Below are positions 46,636 to 55,620 of a stretch of DNA of 64,000 nt, one piece after another. Every line of letters begins with the position of its first letter. The first letter of the stretch is position 1. Position numbers and translations under genes: made by a program. Location: assembly GCA_947462335.1 (NCBI GenBank), contig OX381714.1:58015800-58079799 (forward strand), in the 5' to 3' direction. Origin of the DNA: Harmothoe impar. Lineage: Eukaryota; Annelida; Polychaeta; Phyllodocida; Polynoidae. The notes below the pieces were generated by a model. It was given only the letters and a program-made list of their open reading frames with translations. It did no database searches and was not told the origin of the DNA.

Positions 46636-47108
46636 GCAGGAGCAAGCGCAGCGCTAGCAAGTGCAGCAGTAGCAGGCGCAGCAGTAGCAGGCACAGCAGC
46701 AGCAGGCACAGCCGCCTCAGCAAGCGCCGCAGTAACAGGCGTGGCAGCAGCAGCAGCAGCAGCAGCAGCAGGCACAGCAGTAACAGGCGCGGCAGCAGCA
46801 ACAGCAGCAGCAGCAGCAGTAGCAGCAGCACTAGCAGCACGAGGATCACTAGCAGCCGCAGCAGGCGCAGCAGTAGCGGCAGCAGTGTGCTCAGCAGCAA
46901 CAACCGTCGCGAGTGTAACAACGTCGCTACTACTGCTGTGTGCGCTCGCTACAGCGGGAGGGTGATAAGACCAAGCGGTTGCGGCGGTAGTCTCAATTTC
47001 AGTAGCAAGAGGAGACGCTGACAGTAAACGATCACCGTTCTGCGTATTCTTCTTGTTCTTGAACTCGATTAGATCCTTGGACGACAGTAGTTGTTGTGTT
47101 TTGCTCAT
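45525..47108 (-). CDS. alanine-rich protein with two death-fold domains
   Basis: ATG at 47108 (context caccaccATGA); the longer frame above it begins at TTG. The 527-residue product has a short polar N-terminus and a roughly 200-residue stretch dominated by Ala runs from GCA repeats. A Ser/Asp/Glu-rich middle follows, then two death-fold segments. The first (about 320-398) has LSDAMLLKISGKLP and a W-KDLATALEE helix. The second (about 420-512) has DWKTIGIYLGLTSHEV and EVLKAWKYNETSE, close to the classical death-domain helices 2-6. Death folds mediate homotypic assembly in apoptosis and innate immunity. A role in blunting or triggering host cell death is inference. A TATATAA box lies about 66 bp upstream of the ATG. 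Confidence 0.8.
46565..46885. repeat. GCA trinucleotide repeat within coding sequence
   Basis: Interrupted (gca)n on the plus strand, coding for polyalanine on the minus strand in the death-domain gene. It produces long spurious frames on both strands. Confidence 0.9.
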
Positions 47109-47134
47109 GGTGGTGCCTGTAGAGAGCAGCAAAA

Positions 47135-47174
47135 GACTGAGTGAGTGAACGGATGTTTCCAGGCCTCTTATATA
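47135..47174 (-). promoter_or_regulatory. TATA box and initiator of the death-domain gene
   Basis: On the minus strand TATATAA (47174-47168) is followed about 36 bp later by TCAGTC (47140-47135), a consensus initiator. The ATG follows at 47108. The leader includes ctctctacag just before the ATG, which might be an acceptor. Confidence 0.6.
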
Positions 47175-47179
47175 CGCCT

Positions 47180-47480
47180 TCTCGCTTCTAGAGCTAAGCT
47201 ACTTACAGCTCTCTTCAGCTGCCCGCCGGCTGACCGGTGACCATTCACAAAGAGAAACAAAAAGTCATAAGGCATGATGTTTTCAGCTGGATCCCTTTCC
47301 CCCTCCCCTTTGAGAGATCGACTGACACGAGCTAAGCTACTTACTGCCTTGTTCAGCAATTCAACGTGCGTTAGCTGTATAAAGGATTAAGCAGTTGCTG
47401 CCGCCAGCTGACCGGCGGACATTCCCAAAGAGAAACAAAAGACATAAGTCATGACGTTTTCAGCTGGATCTCTTTCCCCC
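47180..47480. repeat. tandem duplication of about 200 bp
   Basis: The block gagctaagctactta...ttttcagctggatc...ctttccccc occurs twice, the second copy shifted by about 190 bp and diverged. It lies upstream of the death-domain gene. Confidence 0.7.
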
Positions 47481-47732
47481 CTCCCTCTTTTTTTTTTGAG
47501 AGATGGACTGCCATGAGCGGGCGGTGTACCGACTGTACTAATTCAACGCGCATTAGCTGTATAAAGGATTAAGCAGTCATGAGCTTAGAGTGTGTATACA
47601 AAAAAACTACAGGAGGCGTGTAGTGTGAAGCAGGACCCCCTAAGACGGGAGTGTCTGTCTGTGAGTAGAGTCGTGTGCATGTGGTGAGCGACTTAAGTGT
47701 AAAACAAAAAAAAATCACCGCCTCCTGCCGTG

Positions 47733-48294
47733 GTGAGTAGACTGGCCGGCGGCGGCTGGCTAGTTCAATAGGGGTGACAGCTGACTAAGGCTGTGCATGA
47801 AAATCCGATTTTCACCTGACCTCTGACGTTTGTTACAATGAATGCCAAAGGGGGAGAGAGTTGTCCTCAGGTAGGGGGTAGGAGGTAAGGCTAATGGATA
47901 AGGAAAAAAAAACACCATTTTCAGCTGGCCACCACAGATGGCGATGACATACCCCTCGGCATCTAAGCTCTTAAGAAGCTCTTACGGAGCGGAGCGGCTG
48001 CTGGACAGCTGGGGTGAGTAGACTGGCCAGCGGCGGCTAGCTAGTTCAATAGGAGTGACAGCTGACTAAGGCTGTGCATGAAAATCAGATTTTCACCTGA
48101 CCTCTGACGTTTGTTACAATGAATGCTAAAGGGGGAGAGAGTCGTCCTCAGGTAGGGGGTAGGAGGTAAGGCTAATGGATAAAGAAAAAACACCATTTTC
48201 AGCTGGCCACCAAAGATGATGATGACACGCTCCTCGTCATCTAAGCTCTTAAGAAGCTCTTACGGAGCGGAGCGGCTGCTGGACAGCTGGGGTG
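47733..48294. repeat. two-copy tandem repeat, about 281-bp period
   Basis: gtgagtagactggcc...ggacagctgggg occurs twice (starts 47733 and 48014) with about 90 percent similarity. Both copies contain the phrase atgaaaatc(c/a)gattttcacctgacc. No coding frame. Confidence 0.85.
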
Positions 48295-48592
48295 CTGTTG
48301 GAAATAGGATTAAACTCCCTCTGTATAAAAGCTCTGATTTCTGTTGGAAAAAAACCATAGCACCTTTGACCACAGTAACGTCTACTACCACCACCACCAG
48401 CACCACCGTCGCTGCCACCGCCGCCGCCGCCGCCAGTCACAGCTGATCACCTCATTAAAAGCATGTGACGTCGTCGCTTCTAGTCACTTGCTTCATCAAG
48501 TCGCTTCCAGGCACGTGATCTTAAAGACCCTCACTTCTTAAACAAAAAAAACGAAGAGACACACTTCTTCCTCTCGAGAGGAAGAATGACGT

Positions 48593-48600
48593 ATATAAGG
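48593..48600 (+). promoter_or_regulatory. TATA-like box upstream of the right gene copy
   Basis: tatataag at about 48593 precedes the inverted-repeat leader of the plus-strand gene at 48984. In the left copy the corresponding position reads differently, so the right copy may have acquired or kept its own promoter outside the duplicated region. Confidence 0.45.
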
Positions 48601-48983
48601 AGGCTGACACGTGTATAGGTGCCTTATTAGTCGGCAAGGGGTAAATACTAGTGAAAAAGGAAGACAGGTGTGCAGGTAGCTTTCTAACAGACACGTGTGT
48701 GCACTAAGCTGCTTAAGTCTAAACCCCCCTGCAGTAGTCAAGTAGCATGTGAAAACTTACTTAACAGATCACTTAATTGAGTAGAGACTCTGTACTGAGA
48801 GAGTCTTTTCAGCTGTTTAAGAGGATTATCTAGGACAGGGTACATAAGGAGTGAAACGCTGCTCTCATTCATCGTAGCATCGTCCACTCCACGCTCGCTC
48901 AGCATGTTATGAGGGTTATTTCTACCTTTACAGCTTCTTTTCTTATCGAAGTGTCGACGCTACAGAGCATCGAAACTCTCCAA

Positions 48984-49766
48984 ATGAGTCCAAGAAAGAA
49001 AAAGCAACTCCCACTAGAAGCAAGAAGAGAAACAGTGCCCTATGATGCATGTGAGGTAAAGAAACATTGGAAGGACGTCACCAAGGAGCAATGGATAGAA
49101 GCATGCTTCAACTTCATCGGAACGGAAGTAGTTTCATTTGGACAGAGGGAGAAAATTTTGTTGGAGCTATTTTTCTTAGCTCCGTATAGTTGGCGTGACT
49201 GTAGTGGTGAAATTCCTTCAGGTTTTTCAGCGTTCGGCATACAAGTTATCTGGTCTTTGAAGAAGCTTCGATATATGCAACGCACTCACGAGGAGATTGT
49301 TCAGAAAATGACGGAATTCGAAACAAAAGAAGTATGGTGCGAGGAGACGACATATGCGGACGATGATCTGGAGTACATCATTTGTAGCCCGTTGGAACAT
49401 TATGTTAAAGACTTTGAGGACATGCTAGCCAGCACTGCGATGACCGCGAAAGAGAGATCCCTTACTGCACAGAAGGAGGCCAAAGCTGTGTTGGAAAAGC
49501 TCAAGTTTGGTCAAGGATTCACTCTTCAAAGCAGCTGTGTGAGTGTGATAAAAAGTGTTGTGTTGAAACATCCGGACATGAAGTTTTCGCGGGCTGTCGA
49601 CACACTTCCTTTGCCTGAACTGATGATGAACATGATCGACCCCGTCGTACCAACATGTTTCGACTCTGCCAATTGTCCCATGTATAAAATGGTTTCAAGT
49701 TTTGCCTGTGGCCGATGGCTAAACGATCCACTGAAGTCAGAAAACCTCCTTGATTTAGTCGACTGA
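48984..49766 (+). CDS. unknown 260-residue protein, right inverted copy
   Basis: Same family and identical length (260 residues) as 43153-43935, in opposite orientation. By eye about 28 substitutions separate the two. There are three codon-sized indel sites, whose gains and losses cancel. The conserved ends are MSPRKKKQLPLEARRE and WLNDPLKSENLLDL. An upstream CTACAG (about 48959-48964) may be a splice acceptor. No known domain. The open frame and balanced indels argue that both copies were under protein-level constraint after duplication. Confidence 0.75.
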   Translation: MSPRKKKQLPLEARRETVPYDACEVKKHWKDVTKEQWIEACFNFIGTEVVSFGQREKILLELFFLAPYSWRDCSGEIPSGFSAFGIQVIWSLKKLRYMQRTHEEIVQKMTEFETKEVWCEETTYADDDLEYIICSPLEHYVKDFEDMLASTAMTAKERSLTAQKEAKAVLEKLKFGQGFTLQSSCVSVIKSVVLKHPDMKFSRAVDTLPLPELMMNMIDPVVPTCFDSANCPMYKMVSSFACGRWLNDPLKSENLLDLVD

Positions 49767-49824
49767 CTAAATGTATTTTCTCATACTAGTATTAGTAGCA
49801 TTAGTAATAGCGGCTACTCGGTCT

Positions 49825-50190
49825 CGTGCAGCACAAGCAGCAGCATCTGTCAGCAGCAGCTGCTGCAGCAGCAGCACGATCAGCACAAGCAGCAGCTGCT
49901 GCAGCAGCTGCACAAGCAGCACAAGCAGCAGCATCTGTCAGCAGCATCCGTGACATCGTCAGCAGCGGCAGCAGCAGCAGCAGCAGCAGCTGCACGAGTA
50001 GCACAAGCAGCAGCATCTGTCAACAGCATCCGTGACATCGTCAGCAACTGCAGCAGCTGCACGAGCAGTACAAGCAGCAGCAGCTGTCAGCAGCTGCAGC
50101 AGCTGCACGAGCAGCACAAGCAGCAGCACCGACAGCAGCAGCAACAGCAAATCAGCAGCAGCAACAGCAGCAGCAGCGGCAATGTGGACC
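49825..50190. repeat. expanded CAG/GCA-rich tandem region
   Basis: About 365 bp of cagcag with a recurrent agcatctgtcagcagcatcc module. The matching left-arm tract (about 43026-43100) is roughly 75 bp. Frames on both strands (poly-Ala, poly-Ser, poly-Leu) are repeat artefacts. Confidence 0.9.
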
Positions 50191-50194
50191 GCTA

Positions 50195-50350
50195 AATTCG
50201 AGATGGTGACATATCTGTTTCTTAGAATCGACATTCGACATGAGGTCTAGTGACATTTGACATGAAGCTTGAAAAACATAGTGACAGGTGACATGAGCAA
50301 TTCTTAAAATCGACATGAGATATGAGCATAATTAAGCGACATCGACATGC
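50195..50350. repeat. gacatg-type dispersed repeat
   Basis: aattcgagatggtgacat..., ttaaaatcgacatgagat phrases match the family at 4070-4210 and 5635-5770. It is absent from the left arm, so it inserted after the duplication. Confidence 0.65.
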
Positions 50351-50660
50351 GCCATGGCTATTTTTTATTTTTTTTGAAGACAACCGCCATAGCTTCCTTA
50401 TCCAGACCTCCACTAGTAGCGCTCTATAAGCGCAAGCTTTGCCTTAAGAGAGCTGTGGCTGTGAACCCTCTCCTCTCTCCGTACACACAGGTAAATATCA
50501 GAGTCAGCCAATGTCGCCAATACTACTCTCATACAAGGGTCAGGCGCTGCTAGACTATAATAAATGGGTCAAGGACTGTTCTACTGAGGGTCAGGCTAGG
50601 CCGGACATTCAATAACGGGCTGGACTTTGGCAAATTTGCTTGAAAGTCTAGCCAGCAAGA

Positions 50661-50955
50661 GATGCACATCATCATAAACGCGATCATGATACCTTTCATT
50701 GTAAGTAGACTCGCCTCTCTGCCCTCTCTTTTAGAGAGGGCAGAGAAGCGAGTCTCACTCTTAAAAAACCCTGCCCCTCTCCCCCTCCCCCCCTCCCCCC
50801 CCATGCATCTTAAAGAGTGCCCCCCAGAGTGCCCCTCTCCCCCCCTCCTAGAAAAAAAGAGCCGTATTTTTAAATTATTTTTTAGCAAGCTTTTTCAGCT
50901 TGCTTTTTTTTTCTTTTTTTAAATTTATTTATCCATCAAAATCTCAAGTGACTTA
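50661..50955. other. right-arm sequence with gagagggcag hairpin
   Basis: actcgcctctctgccctctc at about 50709 is followed by gagagggcagagaagcgagt at about 50734, making a near-perfect 20-bp stem with a short loop. C-rich and A/T-rich runs follow. No gene. Confidence 0.6.
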
Positions 50956-51360
50956 TTTTGAAAGTTCAAGTTCAAGTTCAAATTGTGTTTATTGTTCACC
51001 GAGACATAAGTACAATCACTAACAAGAATGATCTCCCTTCATAATCGGTCTCGGGAGGTAAGCTATGGCGTACAGAGTTATGACCTCTTCTTTATAGGCA
51101 GATGCCGCGATCTAATACACACATTCAATATGATAATACTGAGTACGCCCCTAACAGTCAAAGGAAAGGATAATCTAATAACAACAGTGTACAGTGGGTG
51201 GGTAAGCTTACTATGAGACAGAGCAGGATACTTGGCGGGACACGTCAGATAGGTCTGGTTGCTTTACAGAACAGGGGATATTATCCCAGGGATAAGTATG
51301 CAAGTTATAAGTTATAAGTATGCAAGTTATCATTCATAACACTCAGAAGATGCAGCATAT
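50956..51360 (-). other. 3' region of the LINE with ttcaag tail
   Basis: AT-rich untranslated region ending, on the plus strand, at the (ttcaag)n array at 50961-50980, which is probably the microsatellite tail of the retrotransposon. Confidence 0.6.
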
Positions 51361-53631
51361 TTAGAGTTGGACACCAAGGGGTCTTACAGGATCAGAGATA
51401 ATACATTTATTTGTGTGAATTAGTTGGAGGTTGTCTGATCTCCAGTTGCGTTGGAAATATGAAAAGAGTCTGTGTTTAATTTGAGCCTTGAAGGCGTCTT
51501 TGTTGGTAACCCATCTTAAAGCAGGATCTATATCGTTCCACTGTGACTGGGCTTGATAGACCGGATCTCTTAGTAATGCAGCACTTTTGGGGATGGTTCT
51601 ATACATAGCAGGAGCCTCAGTTGTCCTAGTACCCGAGTATGGTCTTATTTTAACCTTACCATTATATACAAGTCTATGACACATGGTTAGTTGTAAATAA
51701 ATACGTCTCAGATCAATAGGAAGCATTTTTACATTAGTATACAAAGTAGATAGAGCAGTATTACATCTAGTACGTTGCATTCGATTGTCTAAATAGCTCG
51801 AGAACCATGCTATAGTGTCTTCACATAATCCTAAAGGCCTAAGCTTCCTAAGTAACAGAGAATGGTCTAGTGAATCAAAAGCCTTTTTGAAGTCGAGATA
51901 TACGATACCGGTATGTTTATGGAATGTTTGAGCAATATGGACGGAGTTCATAACTTGAAAAACAGTGTCTTGTGTAGAGTGACCTTCCCTAAAACCGTTC
52001 TGGCTAGAAGTTAGAAAATTATTAATTTCTAGGTAGGGATACAGTTGAGAATGGACAAATCTTTCTAGCATTTTCCCTGGTAAAGGGAGGAGGGAGATAG
52101 GCCTCAATTCTGAGGGGGAGGTGGGATTTTGAACTTTGGGGATAGGGATAACAGTTGCCAGTTTCCACTTATCAGGGAAGACATTCTTAACAATAGATAA
52201 ATTGACTAGGTGTGTAAATTGAACCCGTAATATACTTAATGATTCCTTCAATAGTTTTGCTGGAATATCTGGAATTCCTGAGGACTTGTAAACATCAATC
52301 TTGCTTATTTCAGACACCACTTCCTGGGGGGAAATTATGTGAAGGGAGAATTTGTCCCTAATCATGGGGGGGATAAGTTCATCTTGATAGGGGATTTTAG
52401 GGAGGTCTGACGCTAGTTTCTCTCCAATTTCGGAGAAGAACTTATTGATTACTTCAGCTGAGTCCTCAGGGGTCATAGGGGTACCATCAGGGTCCAAAAG
52501 GGACAACCATTTACCGGCCTTTTTCTTTGGCAATACCTGGGCGACCTTCTCCCAGAACTTTTTGGGATTATCTCGATATTTTACCAACTGAGCTCTAACA
52601 TATTCTCCTTTAGCTCTGCGGGTTGCCCCGTTCGCCAGGTTCCTGTAGGCCTTAGCCCTATTTCTGTCAACATCAAGCTTAGTCCTCCTGGCAATTTTAA
52701 ACATATTATCACGGTCTTTGTAAAGAACAAGCAGCTCAGGGGTAAGCCAAAGGGGCCTGTTTTTTCTTATCTTAAATGTTTTCTCAGGGTGTAGCTTATT
52801 CACCATATCTTTTATAACACCCTCCATATAGTTCCAAGCTTGATTAACATCTTGTAAAGCTGTGAATTCAGCCCAGTTACCCTTTGCCAGTTCCTCTTCA
52901 ATTTTGACTCTATCCCAGTTTAAATAGGATCTACCGGTAAACATTTCTTTTTCTGTGGGATTTCTAGGCTTTTTTATTAAAATGTAAGTCGGAACGTGAT
53001 CAGAAATATTAATATTAATGGTGCCTGAAGCTGCTACAATGCTACAATCTGAGAAAATTTGGTCCAATACATGAGTAGGGTGGTAGAACGGGCGGGTGGG
53101 CTCGTCTATGTAAGATGTAAAAAGGTGAGTCTTACAAACACGGTCCATAACAGTGGCGCTAAGGGCAGTGCTGGATAGGTGAATATTAAAATCGCCCCCT
53201 ACAGTAATAGAACAGTTTTTGTATAGCATTTTAGCTTGGGCAATAGCGGTCATCAAATGTTCAACAAATTGAGCTTCATGAACCCCGGGGGGTCTGTATA
53301 TGTTAAAGATGAATTCAGGCACACAACCTTTTCTAATAAGTTTTATACCCATAAGCTCACAGTCGTCGTTCATGACATTAAAAACTGGTTCCTTAAGTCT
53401 AACATGGGCGACCTTTTCTAGGACATACATGCATATGCCGCCGCGGTCTTTATGAGTCCTATCTAGTCTATGGAGAGAATAGCCGTCAACGCCATAGTCA
53501 ATGTCATGGTTACGGTCTTTAAGCCATGTTTCAGAAATAGAGAGGACTTCAGGTGTTCTGTCATAACAAAAGAAGCGAGTTGCCTCGATTCTACCAACAA
53601 GACTTCTCAAATTCCAGAAAACCAAAAGCAT
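51361..53631 (-). CDS. LINE ORF2 with intact endonuclease and a reverse transcriptase lacking its catalytic centre
   Basis: A 756-codon open frame. The N-terminal part is an APE-type endonuclease: VFWNLRSL, ISETWLKDRN, YRPPG, GGDFNIHLSS and the terminal SDHVP. A linker follows, then RT fingers and the first palm motif (ELRPISLLPLPGKMLERFV, YLDFKKAFDSLDH). Directly after RMQRTRCN the frame jumps to the far C-terminal region (LRRIYLQL, SQWNDIDPALRW). The GxPQGS and YADD blocks are absent, apparently by an in-frame deletion of roughly 200 codons at about 51745-51770. The element ends in a ttcaag repeat near 50960. It lies in the right arm of the 13.9-kb element. It cannot copy itself as it stands. 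Confidence 0.9.
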   Translation of the reverse strand: MLLVFWNLRSLVGRIEATRFFCYDRTPEVLSISETWLKDRNHDIDYGVDGYSLHRLDRTHKDRGGICMYVLEKVAHVRLKEPVFNVMNDDCELMGIKLIRKGCVPEFIFNIYRPPGVHEAQFVEHLMTAIAQAKMLYKNCSITVGGDFNIHLSSTALSATVMDRVCKTHLFTSYIDEPTRPFYHPTHVLDQIFSDCSIVAASGTININISDHVPTYILIKKPRNPTEKEMFTGRSYLNWDRVKIEEELAKGNWAEFTALQDVNQAWNYMEGVIKDMVNKLHPEKTFKIRKNRPLWLTPELLVLYKDRDNMFKIARRTKLDVDRNRAKAYRNLANGATRRAKGEYVRAQLVKYRDNPKKFWEKVAQVLPKKKAGKWLSLLDPDGTPMTPEDSAEVINKFFSEIGEKLASDLPKIPYQDELIPPMIRDKFSLHIISPQEVVSEISKIDVYKSSGIPDIPAKLLKESLSILRVQFTHLVNLSIVKNVFPDKWKLATVIPIPKVQNPTSPSELRPISLLPLPGKMLERFVHSQLYPYLEINNFLTSSQNGFREGHSTQDTVFQVMNSVHIAQTFHKHTGIVYLDFKKAFDSLDHSLLLRKLRPLGLCEDTIAWFSSYLDNRMQRTRCNTALSTLYTNVKMLPIDLRRIYLQLTMCHRLVYNGKVKIRPYSGTRTTEAPAMYRTIPKSAALLRDPVYQAQSQWNDIDPALRWVTNKDAFKAQIKHRLFSYFQRNWRSDNLQLIHTNKCIISDPVRPLGVQL

Positions 53632-54050
53632 GCCCTTCTCCCTTTTATTATGACCCGTGATGTATGTTTACATTTACCGGTACCCAAACACTACCATAAA
53701 CGCGGCCCGGCCATCTCTCCAAACCCTGACTCCTTTCAACCACTAACCACATCACCAGACGACTGTTCAAATTAATAATTGTACATATTAACAGTGTGAA
53801 ATGCTTCAATACGATTAGCCCAAATCGAGGGGCTTTCCAATAGGTAGTACAGCGGTGTGGACTAATCTGGCAGAGGGGGGTGGGTGGCGTGGGGACAGGG
53901 TGGGGAGCCCTGAGGTGTACAAGGGATGTACAAGTATCTAGTTAGGTATAATTATGTAATGTGACAGGGACACAGTGTAAGTTAGACAGTATTTTAGTAG
54001 CTATAAGTAGTTATAGCAAAGTCAGTTTTTAAACCATGGTCATTTAAGTG
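53632..54050. other. LINE 5' end and element right arm, no gene
   Basis: The LINE 5' boundary is somewhere between about 53650 and 53850. I see no target duplication that fixes it. No ORF1 is evident. Confidence 0.4.
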
Positions 54051-54069
54051 TGTTTAACTGTGAAGCCAA

Positions 54070-54330
54070 CCTAGTAGTCACGTGACCCCCTTAAGTAGGT
54101 CACTTCCCGTCACGTGACCTATTTGAATTTCCCGCCAACATGGTGGTCACGTGACCCTCTTAAGTAGGTCACTTCCGGTCACGTGACCTATTTGAATTTC
54201 CCGCCCAAAGGTCACGTGACCGGAAGTAGGTCACTTCCGGTCACGTGACCTATTTGAATTTCCCGCCAAAAGGGAGGCCTCTCATTGGCTGCTTTTGAAT
54301 TTCCCGCCAAAAGGGAGGCCTCTGATTGGC
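54070..54330. promoter_or_regulatory. tandem E-box/ETS motif array, right subterminal
   Basis: About three units of gtcacgtgacc...acttccggtcacgtgacctatttgaatttcccgcc. The GTCACGTGAC core is the symmetrical E-box bound by USF/MITF/TFEB-type factors, and ACTTCCGG is an ETS site. The unit differs from the left array (CRE/CArG), although both use CCGGAAGT. Function inferred from motifs only. Confidence 0.65.
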
Positions 54331-54384
54331 TGCAGGTCGATTGAGTAATAAACAGTACTTAACTATAGTCCCGTTCCGATACAT

Positions 54385-54550
54385 ACAATACTACTTACAG
54401 GCAATCGGTACTGGACCAGTACTGGGGTGCAAATGGCACCAGTACCGTGCCAGTACAGTATGCCAGTACTGACATGGTACAGGGCCAGCATCGGACCAGT
54501 ACTGGACCAATGCTGGCATTTCGGTACTGGGCCGGTACCGGACCGGTTAC
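54385..54550. repeat. GGTACTGG palindrome array (inner)
   Basis: Repeated ccagtactgg, ggtaccgg and gtgccagtac phrases. A second stretch lies at 54960-55200 and a short left counterpart at 41350-41405. They are arrays of short palindromes near the CCCAG ends, reminiscent of AACGTT arrays in the 147-bp MITEs. Confidence 0.8.
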
Positions 54551-54559
54551 TGAGCGCTG

Positions 54560-54955
54560 TTTAAAGTATAACGTAGAGTCAAAAGCATAAGTAATCTGTT
54601 ACAAAATTAACATTATATTGTACCTATTGTGCTTCAAGGCCTGAAGACTTAGGTAATCAGTCATCATGGTGCAACAACCAGCTACAGTTTATAGCCAGAA
54701 GTGTAGCATACCAGTTTTTGGCAGAGATAACACACCTTGCAGGTCTTATAGTTGTGTAATAACCAAGCAAAAGGTGTTTGCAAAGACATGCCCTTTGTTC
54801 TCCCATTGTTTATCACATTTAATGTAAAAGTTTGTATTCCATAAGATTTCACAGGAAATTTGTTTCAGGCTAAACTATTTAAAACTATTTTGAAGACTCT
54901 GAGGGTCATAATTATAGAGATATCATATGCAACTAAACCCTCAATATCATAAAAC
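54560..54955. other. unique sequence between palindrome arrays
   Basis: No gene, repeat or motif recognised. Confidence 0.4.
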
Positions 54956-54959
54956 ATGC

Positions 54960-55200
54960 ACCGGTGACATCTGGTGGATTCTTTGAAAACTACTGTGCCG
55001 GTACTGGCATGTTGGTAGTGGCATGCCGGTACTGGGCCAGTACCGGCATACCCTTACTGAAATGTCGATACTATGCCGGCACAGTGCCAGTACAACCAAG
55101 CTTAAATGGCATTATAATGGCTCTGTACTGGCAGTACTGGCCCGGTAGTGCCGGTACTTGCCTGTACAATGACGGTACTGGCCCGGTACAGGTGTGTTTA
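54960..55200. repeat. GGTACTGG palindrome array (terminal)
   Basis: Dense ggtactgg/ccagtacc text running into the right CCCAG end. The plus-strand frame here is repeat-derived. Confidence 0.8.
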
Positions 55201-55448
55201 CTGGGTAGGGGTTGGTGTACAAAATTCTGATCCCTCTTGAGGGGGGGGGGCGTAAAAAATTTAGCCTCTTTTTAGCAAAAAAGCCAGCGAGTTACTATAG
55301 TTCAAAGGGGGGCGGGCGAAAAAATGTTGGCGCCTTCGGCCAGGGGGGGGCACGAAACGTTCCACGCGCTCTCGAGGGGGAGGGCGCAAAATATTTTCGC
55401 CCCTCCGCGAAATCTCACCCTTGTAATTAATAAATGAACACTCCCTAA

Positions 55449-55620
55449 GGCTGCTTACAGTTAATTACAGGGGGTGGTGAGATTTCACGTCGGAGCCGCG
55501 TCGGAGGTGCGAAAACTGTTTACACCACCCCCTCCAGCCCAAGGACATGTGGAATATTTTGTGCCTCTGCTCCGCCCCCCCCCCCCCCTCCCCCGCAGAA
55601 AGCATCGAAAAATGTTTTGA
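55449..55620. repeat. diverged poly-G MITE-like sequence
   Basis: ggctgcttacagttaattacaggggg at the left and gaaaaatgttttgaacagtccc at the right resemble degraded ends of the poly-G MITE family, next to the copy ending at 55445. Confidence 0.4.

Larger units (their letters stand above)
48620..50660. repeat. right arm of the internal inverted duplication
   Basis: Complement of 42760-44295. Differences are an expanded CAG tract (49830-50190), an insertion of the gacatg-type dispersed repeat (50195-50350) and an approximately 50-bp longer leader. Confidence 0.9.
41335..55205. mobile_element. 13.9-kb cargo-bearing element with CCCAGYAAACA inverted ends
   Basis: Left end CCCAGCAAACACACC and right end GGTGTGTTTACTGGG. 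Inverted similarity continues inward through cggtactgggcc arrays and a block (gtatcggaacgggactatag, about 41419) whose complement is at about 54364. Further in come two inverted copies of one gene, flanking a unique centre with a death-domain gene and a broken gene. A LINE accounts for about 2.9 kb of the right arm. Neighbouring TA at 41333 and 55206 may be the target duplication. It contains no recognisable transposase, integrase or polymerase of its own. The architecture fits a large DNA transposon with cargo or an integrated virus remnant. Sequence alone does not decide. Confidence 0.75.
41258..55445. mobile_element. poly-G MITE carrying a 13.9-kb insertion
   Basis: The left fragment (41258-41334) starts GGGAGTGTTCATTTATTA and the right fragment (55206-55445) ends with its complement. 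TAA lies at 41255-41257 and 55446-55448. Together they total about 317 bp, within the size range of intact sister copies (273-323 bp). The right fragment contains the family's centre phrase (gcgagttactatagttcaaagg). The simplest reading is a normal MITE split by the CCCAG-ended element. Confidence 0.85.

Noticed and set aside
46436..46965. Poly-Leu and poly-Ala frames over the GCA repeat
   Set aside because: Shadows of the alanine-rich region of the death-domain gene; no independent start context or domain.
49771..50250. Poly-Ala/Ser/Leu frames after the right gene copy
   Set aside because: Artefacts of the CAG-rich tandem tract, present in all frames and both strands.
45525..50660. Reading the inverted arms and central genes as a herpesvirus-type unique-short region
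   Set aside because: The layout is suggestive, but I recognise no capsid, protease, polymerase or terminase gene, so a named virus family is not justified.
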